A stretch of 64,000 nt of DNA. Source: Marinobacter salicampi (GTDB lineage Bacteria; Pseudomonadota; Gammaproteobacteria; Pseudomonadales; Oleiphilaceae). Both the position numbers and the translations under genes were made by a program. Positions 1 through 8,173 of this stretch are shown here, piece by piece. How positions within the stretch are numbered: position 1 is the first letter of the stretch; every line of letters starts with the position of its first letter. The notes under the pieces were generated by a model that was not told where the DNA came from, ran no database searches, and worked only from the letters and a program-made list of their open reading frames with translations. Location of the stretch: the NCBI RefSeq assembly GCF_011074795.1, contig NZ_JAAMPF010000023.1:46885-110884 (forward strand). The letters are read 5' to 3'.

Positions 1-495
1 GGGCTGGACCACCTCCCTCAAAACACCGTCCACCCGAAATCGAACCACCAACCGCTTTTCATAGGTTTCTATGTGAACATCTGAAGCTCCGGTCTTGACC
101 GCTTCAGCAAGGATGGCGTTGATCAGCCGGATAATCGGGGCGTCGTCTTCCTGCTCCAGGAGATCTTCAGTCTCCGGAACGGAATCAGCCAGCGAGGCTA
201 GGTCCATATCGTCGCCGATGCCCTCGACCATCTGCATGGCCTCGGCGGAATCATTCTGGTACGCCGCGTTGAGGGCTTCGTCGAAAGCTTCCGGTGCAAT
301 AGGTTCAAAGCGTGCCCTGCCTCCGCTGACACGGTTGGCCTCAGCCAGGGCCGAGTGTTGCGCGCCCGGCCGTACTAATACCAATGCCCCACCCTGATCG
401 TCGCGGGTTAGAATCACCCCATTTCGTTTTGCGAACGTAAAGGGCAATCGCCCGACCGGGGCATCTTGTGGCTGCACTTCTGCTTCTATGTTCAA
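1..495 (-). CDS. gspE: Type II secretion ATPase GspE, N-terminal part (cut by window edge)
   Basis: Only the first 165 codons are inside the window. The protein is the cytoplasmic ATPase that powers assembly of the type II secretion pseudopilus. The visible part has a divergent N-terminal domain, then the stretch around residues 110-125 (DLLEQEDDAPIIRLIN), then GASDVHIETYEKRLVVRFRV, which is the hallmark start of the GspE/PilB core. The Walker motifs lie beyond the edge. The start is inferred as TTG at 495, because a GAGGA lies 5 nt upstream and no ATG or GTG is in frame before it. The gene is divergent from gspC, which fits a type II secretion locus. A PilB-type pilus ATPase is the alternative, but the N-terminal sequence favours GspE. 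Confidence 0.87.
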   Translation of the reverse strand, partial: MNIEAEVQPQDAPVGRLPFTFAKRNGVILTRDDQGGALVLVRPGAQHSALAEANRVSGGRARFEPIAPEAFDEALNAAYQNDSAEAMQMVEGIGDDMDLASLADSVPETEDLLEQEDDAPIIRLINAILAEAVKTGASDVHIETYEKRLVVRFRVDGVLREVVQP

Positions 496-727
496 CGTCG
501 TCCTCGTATGCTCACAACCTGGAGGGTCTTATCAGCTGGATCAATCCAAGAGGCTACCACAGGATCGGTAAAAAAAGTTGGGCGATCCGGCATTTCTGAA
601 GGATAAATCAGACCGGCTCAGGACTCTGCTGACAAGCAGTTTTCCGTTCTGGACGCCGGCCTCGTTATACTTGAAGAAAACCTGCTACATTGGAGCCTAG
701 GCTCCGCCCGGACGAGTAAGGAAAACA

Positions 728-1381
728 ATGGCATTTACCACCTCACGGCTACCTTTGCTGGCCGTCGTTCTGGTCACCGCAGCGATGATCGGCAGTCTGT
801 CCTGGCAGGCCTATCAGGTCTGGTCCGGCGACAAGCTGGGTCCTGTCGCCGATTCGGATGGCTTGACCGAGCGAGCCGCCTCGGAGATGAACCCGGTGCC
901 CGACATCCGGCTGGCGTCCATTGACCTTTTCGGGGAACTTGATCCGGAAAATGAAACCAAAGAGCTCGACACCGAAAACCTGCCGGAGACCAATTTGCGA
1001 CTTTTCCTTCGTGGCGCCCTGTCAGCCGACGGGGAATACCCTGCCAGCGCGCTCATAGAAGACTCGACCGGCAGGACTGAAGCCTATGTCAAAGGGGACG
1101 AATTGCCTGGCAACGCCACACTGAGGGCGATTCATCCGCAGCGGGTCATTCTCGAGCGGGGCGGCAAGCTGGAAAATCTCTATTTCCCTGAGACCGACGA
1201 CCGGGCCGGACTTTCAATCGCCGCCAATGACTCCCAGCCCGCAGCTGTCGAACAGGAGTCTGCGCCACAGGCCCAGGCAGGCGGCTCTACGCGCGGTAGC
1301 GACCCCTCCGAACAAAGGCGAGAGGAAATTCGCCAACGCCTGGAACAGTTGAGGGAACGCCTGCGACAGAATAATAACTAA
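728..1381 (+). CDS. gspC: Type II secretion inner-membrane protein GspC
   Basis: 217 aa. GspC links the inner-membrane platform to the outer-membrane secretin. Residues about 9-28 form a single N-terminal membrane anchor. Residues about 58-155 resemble the periplasmic HR domain (IDLFGELD, LRLFLRGALSADG, AYVKGDELPGNATL, HPQRVILERGGKLENLYFPE), which in the family contacts GspD. There is no PDZ domain. The C-terminus is a short charged helix (QRREEIRQRLEQLRERLRQ) likely to form a coiled coil, as in the Pseudomonas XcpP type. A GGA-rich ribosome site precedes the ATG. The gene is divergent from gspE at 495, and the 232 bp between them must hold both promoters, although no convincing boxes were found there. 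Confidence 0.85.
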   Translation: MAFTTSRLPLLAVVLVTAAMIGSLSWQAYQVWSGDKLGPVADSDGLTERAASEMNPVPDIRLASIDLFGELDPENETKELDTENLPETNLRLFLRGALSADGEYPASALIEDSTGRTEAYVKGDELPGNATLRAIHPQRVILERGGKLENLYFPETDDRAGLSIAANDSQPAAVEQESAPQAQAGGSTRGSDPSEQRREEIRQRLEQLRERLRQNNN

Positions 1382-2044
1382 GTGCTGGCCATGGTCCATT
1401 GCCTGCATTCACGACTCCGTCATCTGTGTTTTGCGCTCATACTCGGGGCATCGACTGTGGTCGCGGTCGACCTCAGCTCCGACCTGCTCGAATACATAGA
1501 AGCGGAGTTCGGGACGGAAGCCACCGACCGTCTCAAGCGATGGGAACATCTCAGCGCTGTCGCGGCTAGCGCGCCTGTTGAGCGCCAGCTACAACTGGTT
1601 AATTCTTTCTTCAACCGTGTGCAGTTTGTTGACGACATAAAGCACTGGGGTGAGGAGGACTACTGGGCAACACCGGTGGAAATGCTCGCGACCAATGGTG
1701 GCGACTGCGAAGACTTTTCAATCAGCAAATACGTCACACTCAAGGCCATGGGCGTCCCCGACGCCCAACTACGGATCATGTATGTCAAGGCACTGGAGCT
1801 GAACCAGGCCCACATGGTGCTGGCCTGGTATCCCACCCCGGATGCTGAACCGCTTATTCTCGATAATCTCATCAATGAAATACGCCCGGCTTCGGAGCGC
1901 CCGGACCTTGAGCCTGTCTACAGCTTCAACGGTGAAGGCCTTTGGCTGAACAAACAGCGTGGGCCCGGTAAAAGGATCGGTACGCCGGAACGACTCAGCC
2001 GCTGGGTGGACCTTAACAGCCGGCTGATCGATTCCCTGCGATAA
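1382..2044 (+). CDS. lapG: LapG-like periplasmic transglutaminase-type cysteine protease
   Basis: 220 aa, family DUF920/BTLCP. LapG enzymes clip the N-terminus of large LapA-type adhesins and so release biofilm cells; LapD sequesters them when c-di-GMP is high. A signal sequence spans residues about 10-29. The catalytic triad is visible as Cys109 in NGGDCEDFS, His144 in NQAHMVLAWY and Asp161 in LILDNL. The GTG start at 1382 directly abuts the gspC stop codon; an in-frame ATG at 1391 is an alternative and neither has a good ribosome site. In characterised loci lapG sits beside lapD; here it follows gspC and no lapD or lapA is visible. Family assignment is firm, while the adhesin substrate is inferred. 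Confidence 0.85.
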   Translation: MLAMVHCLHSRLRHLCFALILGASTVVAVDLSSDLLEYIEAEFGTEATDRLKRWEHLSAVAASAPVERQLQLVNSFFNRVQFVDDIKHWGEEDYWATPVEMLATNGGDCEDFSISKYVTLKAMGVPDAQLRIMYVKALELNQAHMVLAWYPTPDAEPLILDNLINEIRPASERPDLEPVYSFNGEGLWLNKQRGPGKRIGTPERLSRWVDLNSRLIDSLR

Positions 2045-2078
2045 CCATTCCCGCAAGGCCACTAGAAAGTTAGCCCCC

Positions 2079-4310
2079 TTACTTGACCCCCAGTGCTCGA
2101 CCGAGGCCTGAGGTCCGTAACACCTGTCGCTTGACCGCGTATTCAAACACCCGCTCATCGGGGAGTAGCAGGCTGAACCAATGCTTGGCCCTGGTGATCC
2201 CGGTATAGACCAGCTCTCTGGTAAGGACCGGGTTGAGCTTGTCCGGTAGCACCAGGCTGGCATGGCTGAACTCGGAGCCCTGGGCTTTATGGACGGTCAT
2301 GGCATAGACGGTTTCTACTGCCTGCAAGCGGCTGGGCAGCACCCATCGTATACCTGCTGAACCGTCAGTGGCTGCGAAGGCGACCCGCTGCACAAGGGTT
2401 TCAGGGTCAATAGCCTCCTGATTTGATGCCCAGAGCCTTGCGGGTAACTCAAGGGTCAGGCCGACATCACCATTCATCAGGCCCAGGCTGTAATCATTCC
2501 GGGTCACAAGCACAGGCCGGCCCGGGTACCAGCCGTGAGCCGATCGGATAAGACCGGCCCGATGCAAAGCGTCTGCGATCACCTCGTTCAGCCCTTCCAC
2601 TCCATAGGGCCCTCGTCTGAGCGCGCAGAGAAGCTGAAACTGCCCGTAAGCCTCAAGCAGTGCCCGGGCCCATGCATCAAATTCCTGCAGGGGCGCGGTG
2701 GTCGGGGGACGCAAGCGGAGCATTTCGGCGAGATAGTGGCGATAACCCACTGGCGATGACTGCTGCTCAGCTGTTGACACAAAATGCTCTGCCCCGCCCT
2801 CAATGGCGTGGCGACAGATTGCGCTGTCCCGACCGGCTTTTTGCAGACGCACCAGCGCTATATCACTGAAGCCTTCGTTGAACAGGCCTTTCAGTCTCCG
2901 TAGTCCGGCCCCGGCATTGACCGATTGTGCCAGGGTCCCGATACCGCTGGTTTCAGCAAACCGGAAGCTTTTTCTCAAGAGTGTGACGGCCTGATCCAGC
3001 AGCTCGCCTTTGCTGTCAACCAGACCCGGCTCAACGGTCTGGCCGGCCACCTGCGCCAGCCAGGTTGCTGTCTGCTCACTGTAGTGGCCGTCAGCAGCCC
3101 GCTGGCATAATTCCCCAAGGACTGCCCCGGCATCCACAGACGCCAGCTGGTCCTTGTCGCCCAGTAGAATCAACCGCGCCCTGGGCGGCATGGCCTCCAG
3201 TACTGAGGCCATCATCTCGATATCGACCATCGACGCTTCGTCAATCACCAGGGTGTCCAGCACCAGCGGGTTATGGCGATGATGGCGAAACTGCCGTGAC
3301 CCCGGCAGGCTGCCCAACAACCTGTGGAGCGTTGTGACCGAGGTTGGAATGGCCTCTTTCAGCTCGTGAGCCCGGGGCAAGCCCGACAGGTCCAGCTTAG
3401 CCACGGCGTTTGATATCGATTCGTTTAGCCGTGCTGCAGCCTTGCCAGTTGGCGCTGCGAGCCGGATGCGAAGGGGCCGCGCACCGGAGTCTTTTGCCAT
3501 CGCGACGCACTGCAGGGCTGCCAGTAGCCTGACGACGGTGGTGGTCTTGCCTGTGCCCGGGCCACCGGTAATCACGCTGAAGTTAAGGCGCGCCGCATTG
3601 GCACAGGCGATGCGCTGCCAGTCTGCGCTGGTGTCATCGCCCGAACTGGGAAACAGTGATTGCAGAGCTGACCGAAGTACCACAGCAGGGTCGCTGTCTG
3701 GCGCCTGAAGAAGGCCAGGTAGACTGAGCCGAGATGTGATCTGGTGGGAGATCACCTGCTCGTATTGCCAGTAGCGCCTCAGATAGAGCCGCAGGCCATC
3801 GCGTACCAGTGGTGTTTTCCCGGTGTCCACGCCCGCTCCGCCTGTCACCAGCAACGGGTGGGCCAGTGCTTCCCGCCATTGCTCGAGGCTAACCTGTGCC
3901 AGGATTTCTGAAGGCAAAAGACTTTGCTCCGGCGCGGCTTCGTCTTCTGGGGGAAGCGACAGGGCGTCGTTAAACCCATGCTGCACCATACCGTTAAGAT
4001 CCAGGCAGACGTGGCCCCGCCCGAGCTGGTGTGAGGCAAGCGCGATGGCCAGCAGCAGAAGTGGAGAGGCGGGCTGACCGGCTTCCTGGGCCTCTTGCGC
4101 CAAGAAGCGGGCCAGAGCCACATCCAATGGTCTCAGCCAGCCAAGATCGACCCAGCGCTGCAACAGATCAATCAGGGCGTCAACACTGGCAAGCGCATGT
4201 CGTCCCGGCGCGAGTTCAGCTACGCCCTGTTCAGACCGGATTCCGGCATCAGGTTGTACGCTGCCTTCACCCGGCTGTTCCAGGCCCAGCTCAAACTGTT
4301 CAGGGCTCAT
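2079..4310 (-). CDS. recD: Exodeoxyribonuclease V alpha subunit RecD
   Basis: 743 aa. RecD is the 5'-3' helicase motor of the RecBCD complex, which processes double-strand ends and hands over to RecA. An N-terminal RecB-contacting domain is followed by Walker A ITGGPGTGKTTTVV near residue 250, Walker B LVIDEASMVD, and C-terminal helicase motifs AMTVHKAQGSEFSHASLVLP and ELVYTGITRAKH. Length is somewhat above the E. coli protein. The ATG shares four bases (ATGA) with the recB stop codon, so translation is probably coupled. It is the last gene of the recC-recB-recD operon and is convergent with lapG; no strong hairpin was seen in the 34 bp between them. Confidence 0.97.
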   Translation of the reverse strand: MSPEQFELGLEQPGEGSVQPDAGIRSEQGVAELAPGRHALASVDALIDLLQRWVDLGWLRPLDVALARFLAQEAQEAGQPASPLLLLAIALASHQLGRGHVCLDLNGMVQHGFNDALSLPPEDEAAPEQSLLPSEILAQVSLEQWREALAHPLLVTGGAGVDTGKTPLVRDGLRLYLRRYWQYEQVISHQITSRLSLPGLLQAPDSDPAVVLRSALQSLFPSSGDDTSADWQRIACANAARLNFSVITGGPGTGKTTTVVRLLAALQCVAMAKDSGARPLRIRLAAPTGKAAARLNESISNAVAKLDLSGLPRAHELKEAIPTSVTTLHRLLGSLPGSRQFRHHRHNPLVLDTLVIDEASMVDIEMMASVLEAMPPRARLILLGDKDQLASVDAGAVLGELCQRAADGHYSEQTATWLAQVAGQTVEPGLVDSKGELLDQAVTLLRKSFRFAETSGIGTLAQSVNAGAGLRRLKGLFNEGFSDIALVRLQKAGRDSAICRHAIEGGAEHFVSTAEQQSSPVGYRHYLAEMLRLRPPTTAPLQEFDAWARALLEAYGQFQLLCALRRGPYGVEGLNEVIADALHRAGLIRSAHGWYPGRPVLVTRNDYSLGLMNGDVGLTLELPARLWASNQEAIDPETLVQRVAFAATDGSAGIRWVLPSRLQAVETVYAMTVHKAQGSEFSHASLVLPDKLNPVLTRELVYTGITRAKHWFSLLLPDERVFEYAVKRQVLRTSGLGRALGVK

Positions 4311-7300
4311 TGGTCCGCCTCCGTAAGGTTGCTGCTCGACTGGGAGGCGGGTTTGCCACGGAACAGCCGGTCCAGTGCCTCAATCAGGGCCCGATCAGGT
4401 CGATCGCAGTGAACGCCACCGCCCGGCGAATGGTTACCCCGCAGGAAAATGTAAACCGCGCCCCCTATATGGCGATCATAGTCATAATCGACAAGGCGTG
4501 CTTTCAGAAGACGATGTAAAGCAAGAAGATACAGGGCATATTGAAGGTCGTATCGCTTGTCCGCCACCACACCAGCCATGGCTTCTGTGGTATAGGCGGC
4601 ATCGTCGGGCCCGATGTAGTTGGACTTATAATCAGCCACGTAGTAGCGGCCGCCGTGCTCGAATACCAGGTCGATAAACCCTTTGAGCATGCCGTTCAGC
4701 AGCAGCGGATCGGCTTCAGGTCGGCCGGAGCGCACGGTTTCCGGAGCAGCAAGTAAGGTATGGTTCCGGACCAGGCGATCAAGTTCCGCCGTCTGGACCT
4801 GGTCCGTGGCGAACCAGAACTCCATTTCCGGAACGCTCTGCTTCAGGGCTTCCAGGGCCACCCTGGCCTCGCTGCCATCAGGCTGTCGGGGCAACTGCAG
4901 AGGTGTCGCGATCATATCGGCGAGCCAGTTCGCAAGTGGCTGCGCCCAGGCTTCCCAACCTCTTACGGCGCACCGCTGCAGCAACATGTCCGCAAGTTCC
5001 TGTTCCCTGGCACTCACTGTGGAAAACGCCGGTTCGGCACACCATTCCAGTAGCCCATGAAGAAAAGTGCCGGGCTCTGCGCCCCGGTAAAAACCGTGGA
5101 TCCGACGCCCGGCGGGGTTTGGGTGCCTGACCGGTCGGGCATGGACCTCCCTCGGCCGGTCGGTTTCCTCCAACTGACGTTCGGCAGCGGCGGTTTCGGG
5201 CTCGGGAATCGAGGACGGCGGCCGAGGAAGATCACGTTCCAGGTCCACAAGGTGGTACTGGATGGCCGAATAACTGGCAATCCACCAGTGCACGCGCGCG
5301 GCCCTGACGGGCCTCAGTGCGGGCGTCAGTTCAGGTGGCTCGGGGGGCTGGTAGCGCTCGCCAGTGATGACAGGCAGACCTTCAAGCGCCATCGCCGGTT
5401 CGTCTCCGACCATTGCCTCAAGGCCTTCGTGCAGGGAGGTGTCTGGTCCTGCACCGGCAAGGTAGCCCAATGCTCCCCTCAGCTCTTCGCCTTTCATTTC
5501 GGCAGCGCCGACCCAGGTTGCGTAGCGGGCTCGGGTCATGGCCACGTACAGCTTACGAATATCCTCCCCCAGGCGCTCACGGTCGGCCAGGGCCAGGTTA
5601 AGATCATTGCACTCAAAGCTCATCTGCAGCTTGCCGTTGTCATCGTGCCAGGTCAGCGGGCTGTCCTTTTTTGCGGTCGGGCGGCAACTGCTGCCGAACG
5701 GCAGGAACACCAGGGGATATTCCAGTCCCTTCGATTTATGAACCGTCACCACCTGAACCAGGTCCGCATCACTTTCCAACCGGACCTGCAGTGCTTCTGC
5801 TTCGCCCCGGGTTTCCGCAATCATGTCTGCCAGTCGCCGGATCAGGGCCTGCTCGCCGTCGACTTCCTGACTTTCGGATTGCAGCAGTTCGGCAATGTGA
5901 AGCACATCCGTCAGTATCCGTTCACCATTGCCGGCCTTCAGCAGACGGGAGGGCACCTCAAAGGCGGTGAGAATCCGGCGGACCATGGCCAGGACGCCCT
6001 GCTCTCGCCAGACGACCCGTAACAAACGGAAGCGCTCGATTTCCAGCTCCCAGTCCAGTTCGTTGCGCCTTAGTTCGTCCAGTCGGGACCAGGGTAAGTC
6101 CAGGGTCGCTGTCGCCAATGCGGCCCTGACCAGACGATCCCGCTCGGGCTCGGCACAGGCTTCCAGCCATCGAAGTATGTCCCTCGCTGCGGGCGTATTA
6201 AGAACCGAGGCGCGGTCAGACAGATAGACGCTCTTGACCCCGCGCTCCGATAAAGCGGTCCTGATCAGGTGTGCTTCGGAGCCTTTGTTTACCAGAATGG
6301 CAATATCCGAGGAGCGCAAGGGTGCAAACCTGCCGCCGCTTGTTTGGCTGTCACCATGGCTGCCCCGGGCCGCGGAAAATCCTGCCTTTTGCTGTATTCC
6401 AAGGGTCAGTAGTCTTGCTATTTCACTTGCACAAGCATTGGCAACCCTCTGTTCGACATCACCTTTGTTGTCGGTGTTCTGGTGGCTCCAGAATGTTATG
6501 GCAGGATATGAGGCGCCCTCAATAACAAGCCCCTCAGGACGGCCCTGGGCACTGACTTCAACAAAGGGCAACGGGTTGTCTTTCCCGTCTGCGTCGGTTT
6601 CGGAGCGAAACAGGAAAGCCCCTTGCCGCTGACGTGTCTCGGCGAAGCTGAATACCCGGTTACTGGCAGCCACCTGATCTGCCGAAGAACGAAAGTTTCT
6701 GGGCAGGGTGACATGGCGCCCGTCCGTGGCGGCGCGGGCCTTGAGATAGGTATGGATGTCGGCGCCGCGGAATTTGTAGATGGCCTGCTTGGGGTCGCCG
6801 ATCATAAAGATCCCGAGCTCAGAATTGTTGTCCGCAATGCCATAGACGGCATCAAAGATCCGATACTGCACCGGGTCGGTGTCCTGGAACTCATCAATCA
6901 TCGCAACGGGGAACTGGGCTCGGATGGTTCGGGCCAGACGTCCGCTTTCATCCTGGCGCAGGGCTCCGTCAAGCCGGGTCAGAAGGTCGTCAAATCCCAT
7001 CTCACCGCGCCGGTTTTTTTCTTTCTCCAGGCGTCCGGCAATCCAGTGGGTAGCGTGAAGCCAGAACAGCTCGGCGGGCACCGACAGCGCCCGCTGGGCC
7101 TCAACTCTTGCCATCGAGTGAATCAACGGGTGATCCGTAGGCGCCTGGGCTCCTTTCCAGGCTTCCTCAAGACCCTCGCAGGACAGCCGGTGCCAGGCTG
7201 CGTCGGTCAGGTCCGGCGGAGCCATATCCGTTGTCTGACACCACAGGGTTAGCCGGTCGAGCCAGTCCTTGAGGCGATCCTGACGTATTTTGCTGCCGTT

Positions 7301-8173
7301 AACCTGTTTCCCGGCCTTGGCCTCGAGAAAAATTCCCATGAAGTCGGTTGCCTGGTCAGCGAGCTGCCCCCTCACCGAGTCAAATACCTCACGTCGTTCG
7401 GCAATACGCGCGGACAACAGTTCCCTGGGGCTGCCCTGGGCTGGCGGCAGGGCTTCATGGAGCTTGAGCAGGCTTCTTACACGGCCCTGGAGATCCGCCG
7501 GCGAGCGTACAGAGGCCAGGTAGGCTTCGGCTTCATCACAGTCAAGCTCTGTCACAAAGGTGCGCCAGTAATCCCGGGTGACTTCGCCCAGCAGCTGGCC
7601 ATCGTCTGTTTCGAGGCTCTGATTAAACAGACCGCCGCTGTCGAAAGCGTGCTCCTTGAGCATCCGGTTGCACCAGCCATGGATGGTGTGAACCGCAGCC
7701 TCGTCCATGGACTCCGCCGCCAGTTGCAGCAGACGCGAACGCCCTGGCCACTGCTCAGGCGGATACTCGTTACGAAGGTCTTGCAACAGGTCACTGCCGG
7801 ATGGAAAGCCTCTGCCGCTCTGAGGGTCGGCCCGAAAGACATCGGCAGCTTGCGCAAGGCGTTTGCGTATCCGGTCCCTCAGCTCCTTGGTGGCAGCCTC
7901 GGTAAAGGTCACCACCAGAATGTCTCTCGGGGTAAGCGCGCGCCCGAAACCACCAATGTCTCCGTGGCCCAGAATCAGACGAACATACAGCAACGCTATG
8001 GTGAAGGTTTTGCCGGTACCTGCGCTGGCCTCGATCAGGCGGCTGCCGTGAAGTGGAAAGCGCAGTGGCTCCATGGCCGAATCTGTTTGGCCCTCTGTCG
8101 CACTCGCTGTTGCACTCGCTGTTGTGCCCTTTTTGCCATGCTGACCGGGTGACGGGGACGCCTTTGTGGTCAT
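4307..8173 (-). CDS. recB: Exodeoxyribonuclease V beta subunit RecB
   Basis: 1288 aa from the ATG at 8173, which overlaps the recC stop as ATGA. A longer frame reaches 8233, but its extra 20 residues lie inside recC and are not needed. RecB carries the 3'-5' helicase and the only nuclease of RecBCD. A low-complexity Ser/Thr/Ala-rich leader of about 35 residues precedes the UvrD-type helicase: Walker A IEASAGTGKTFTIALL near residues 47-60, VAMIDEFQDTDPVQYRIF, and VVTVHKSKGLEYPLVFLP. The C-terminal nuclease site is intact as YYVADYKSNY, where Asp and Lys correspond to the E. coli catalytic DYK. The stop overlaps recD by four bases. Confidence 0.97.
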   Translation of the reverse strand: MTTKASPSPGQHGKKGTTASATASATEGQTDSAMEPLRFPLHGSRLIEASAGTGKTFTIALLYVRLILGHGDIGGFGRALTPRDILVVTFTEAATKELRDRIRKRLAQAADVFRADPQSGRGFPSGSDLLQDLRNEYPPEQWPGRSRLLQLAAESMDEAAVHTIHGWCNRMLKEHAFDSGGLFNQSLETDDGQLLGEVTRDYWRTFVTELDCDEAEAYLASVRSPADLQGRVRSLLKLHEALPPAQGSPRELLSARIAERREVFDSVRGQLADQATDFMGIFLEAKAGKQVNGSKIRQDRLKDWLDRLTLWCQTTDMAPPDLTDAAWHRLSCEGLEEAWKGAQAPTDHPLIHSMARVEAQRALSVPAELFWLHATHWIAGRLEKEKNRRGEMGFDDLLTRLDGALRQDESGRLARTIRAQFPVAMIDEFQDTDPVQYRIFDAVYGIADNNSELGIFMIGDPKQAIYKFRGADIHTYLKARAATDGRHVTLPRNFRSSADQVAASNRVFSFAETRQRQGAFLFRSETDADGKDNPLPFVEVSAQGRPEGLVIEGASYPAITFWSHQNTDNKGDVEQRVANACASEIARLLTLGIQQKAGFSAARGSHGDSQTSGGRFAPLRSSDIAILVNKGSEAHLIRTALSERGVKSVYLSDRASVLNTPAARDILRWLEACAEPERDRLVRAALATATLDLPWSRLDELRRNELDWELEIERFRLLRVVWREQGVLAMVRRILTAFEVPSRLLKAGNGERILTDVLHIAELLQSESQEVDGEQALIRRLADMIAETRGEAEALQVRLESDADLVQVVTVHKSKGLEYPLVFLPFGSSCRPTAKKDSPLTWHDDNGKLQMSFECNDLNLALADRERLGEDIRKLYVAMTRARYATWVGAAEMKGEELRGALGYLAGAGPDTSLHEGLEAMVGDEPAMALEGLPVITGERYQPPEPPELTPALRPVRAARVHWWIASYSAIQYHLVDLERDLPRPPSSIPEPETAAAERQLEETDRPREVHARPVRHPNPAGRRIHGFYRGAEPGTFLHGLLEWCAEPAFSTVSAREQELADMLLQRCAVRGWEAWAQPLANWLADMIATPLQLPRQPDGSEARVALEALKQSVPEMEFWFATDQVQTAELDRLVRNHTLLAAPETVRSGRPEADPLLLNGMLKGFIDLVFEHGGRYYVADYKSNYIGPDDAAYTTEAMAGVVADKRYDLQYALYLLALHRLLKARLVDYDYDRHIGGAVYIFLRGNHSPGGGVHCDRPDRALIEALDRLFRGKPASQSSSNLTEADQ

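Noticed and set aside
5057..6022. 321-codon open frame on the plus strand opposite recB
   Set aside because: Antisense to recB helicase motifs, no ribosome site and no recognisable domain.
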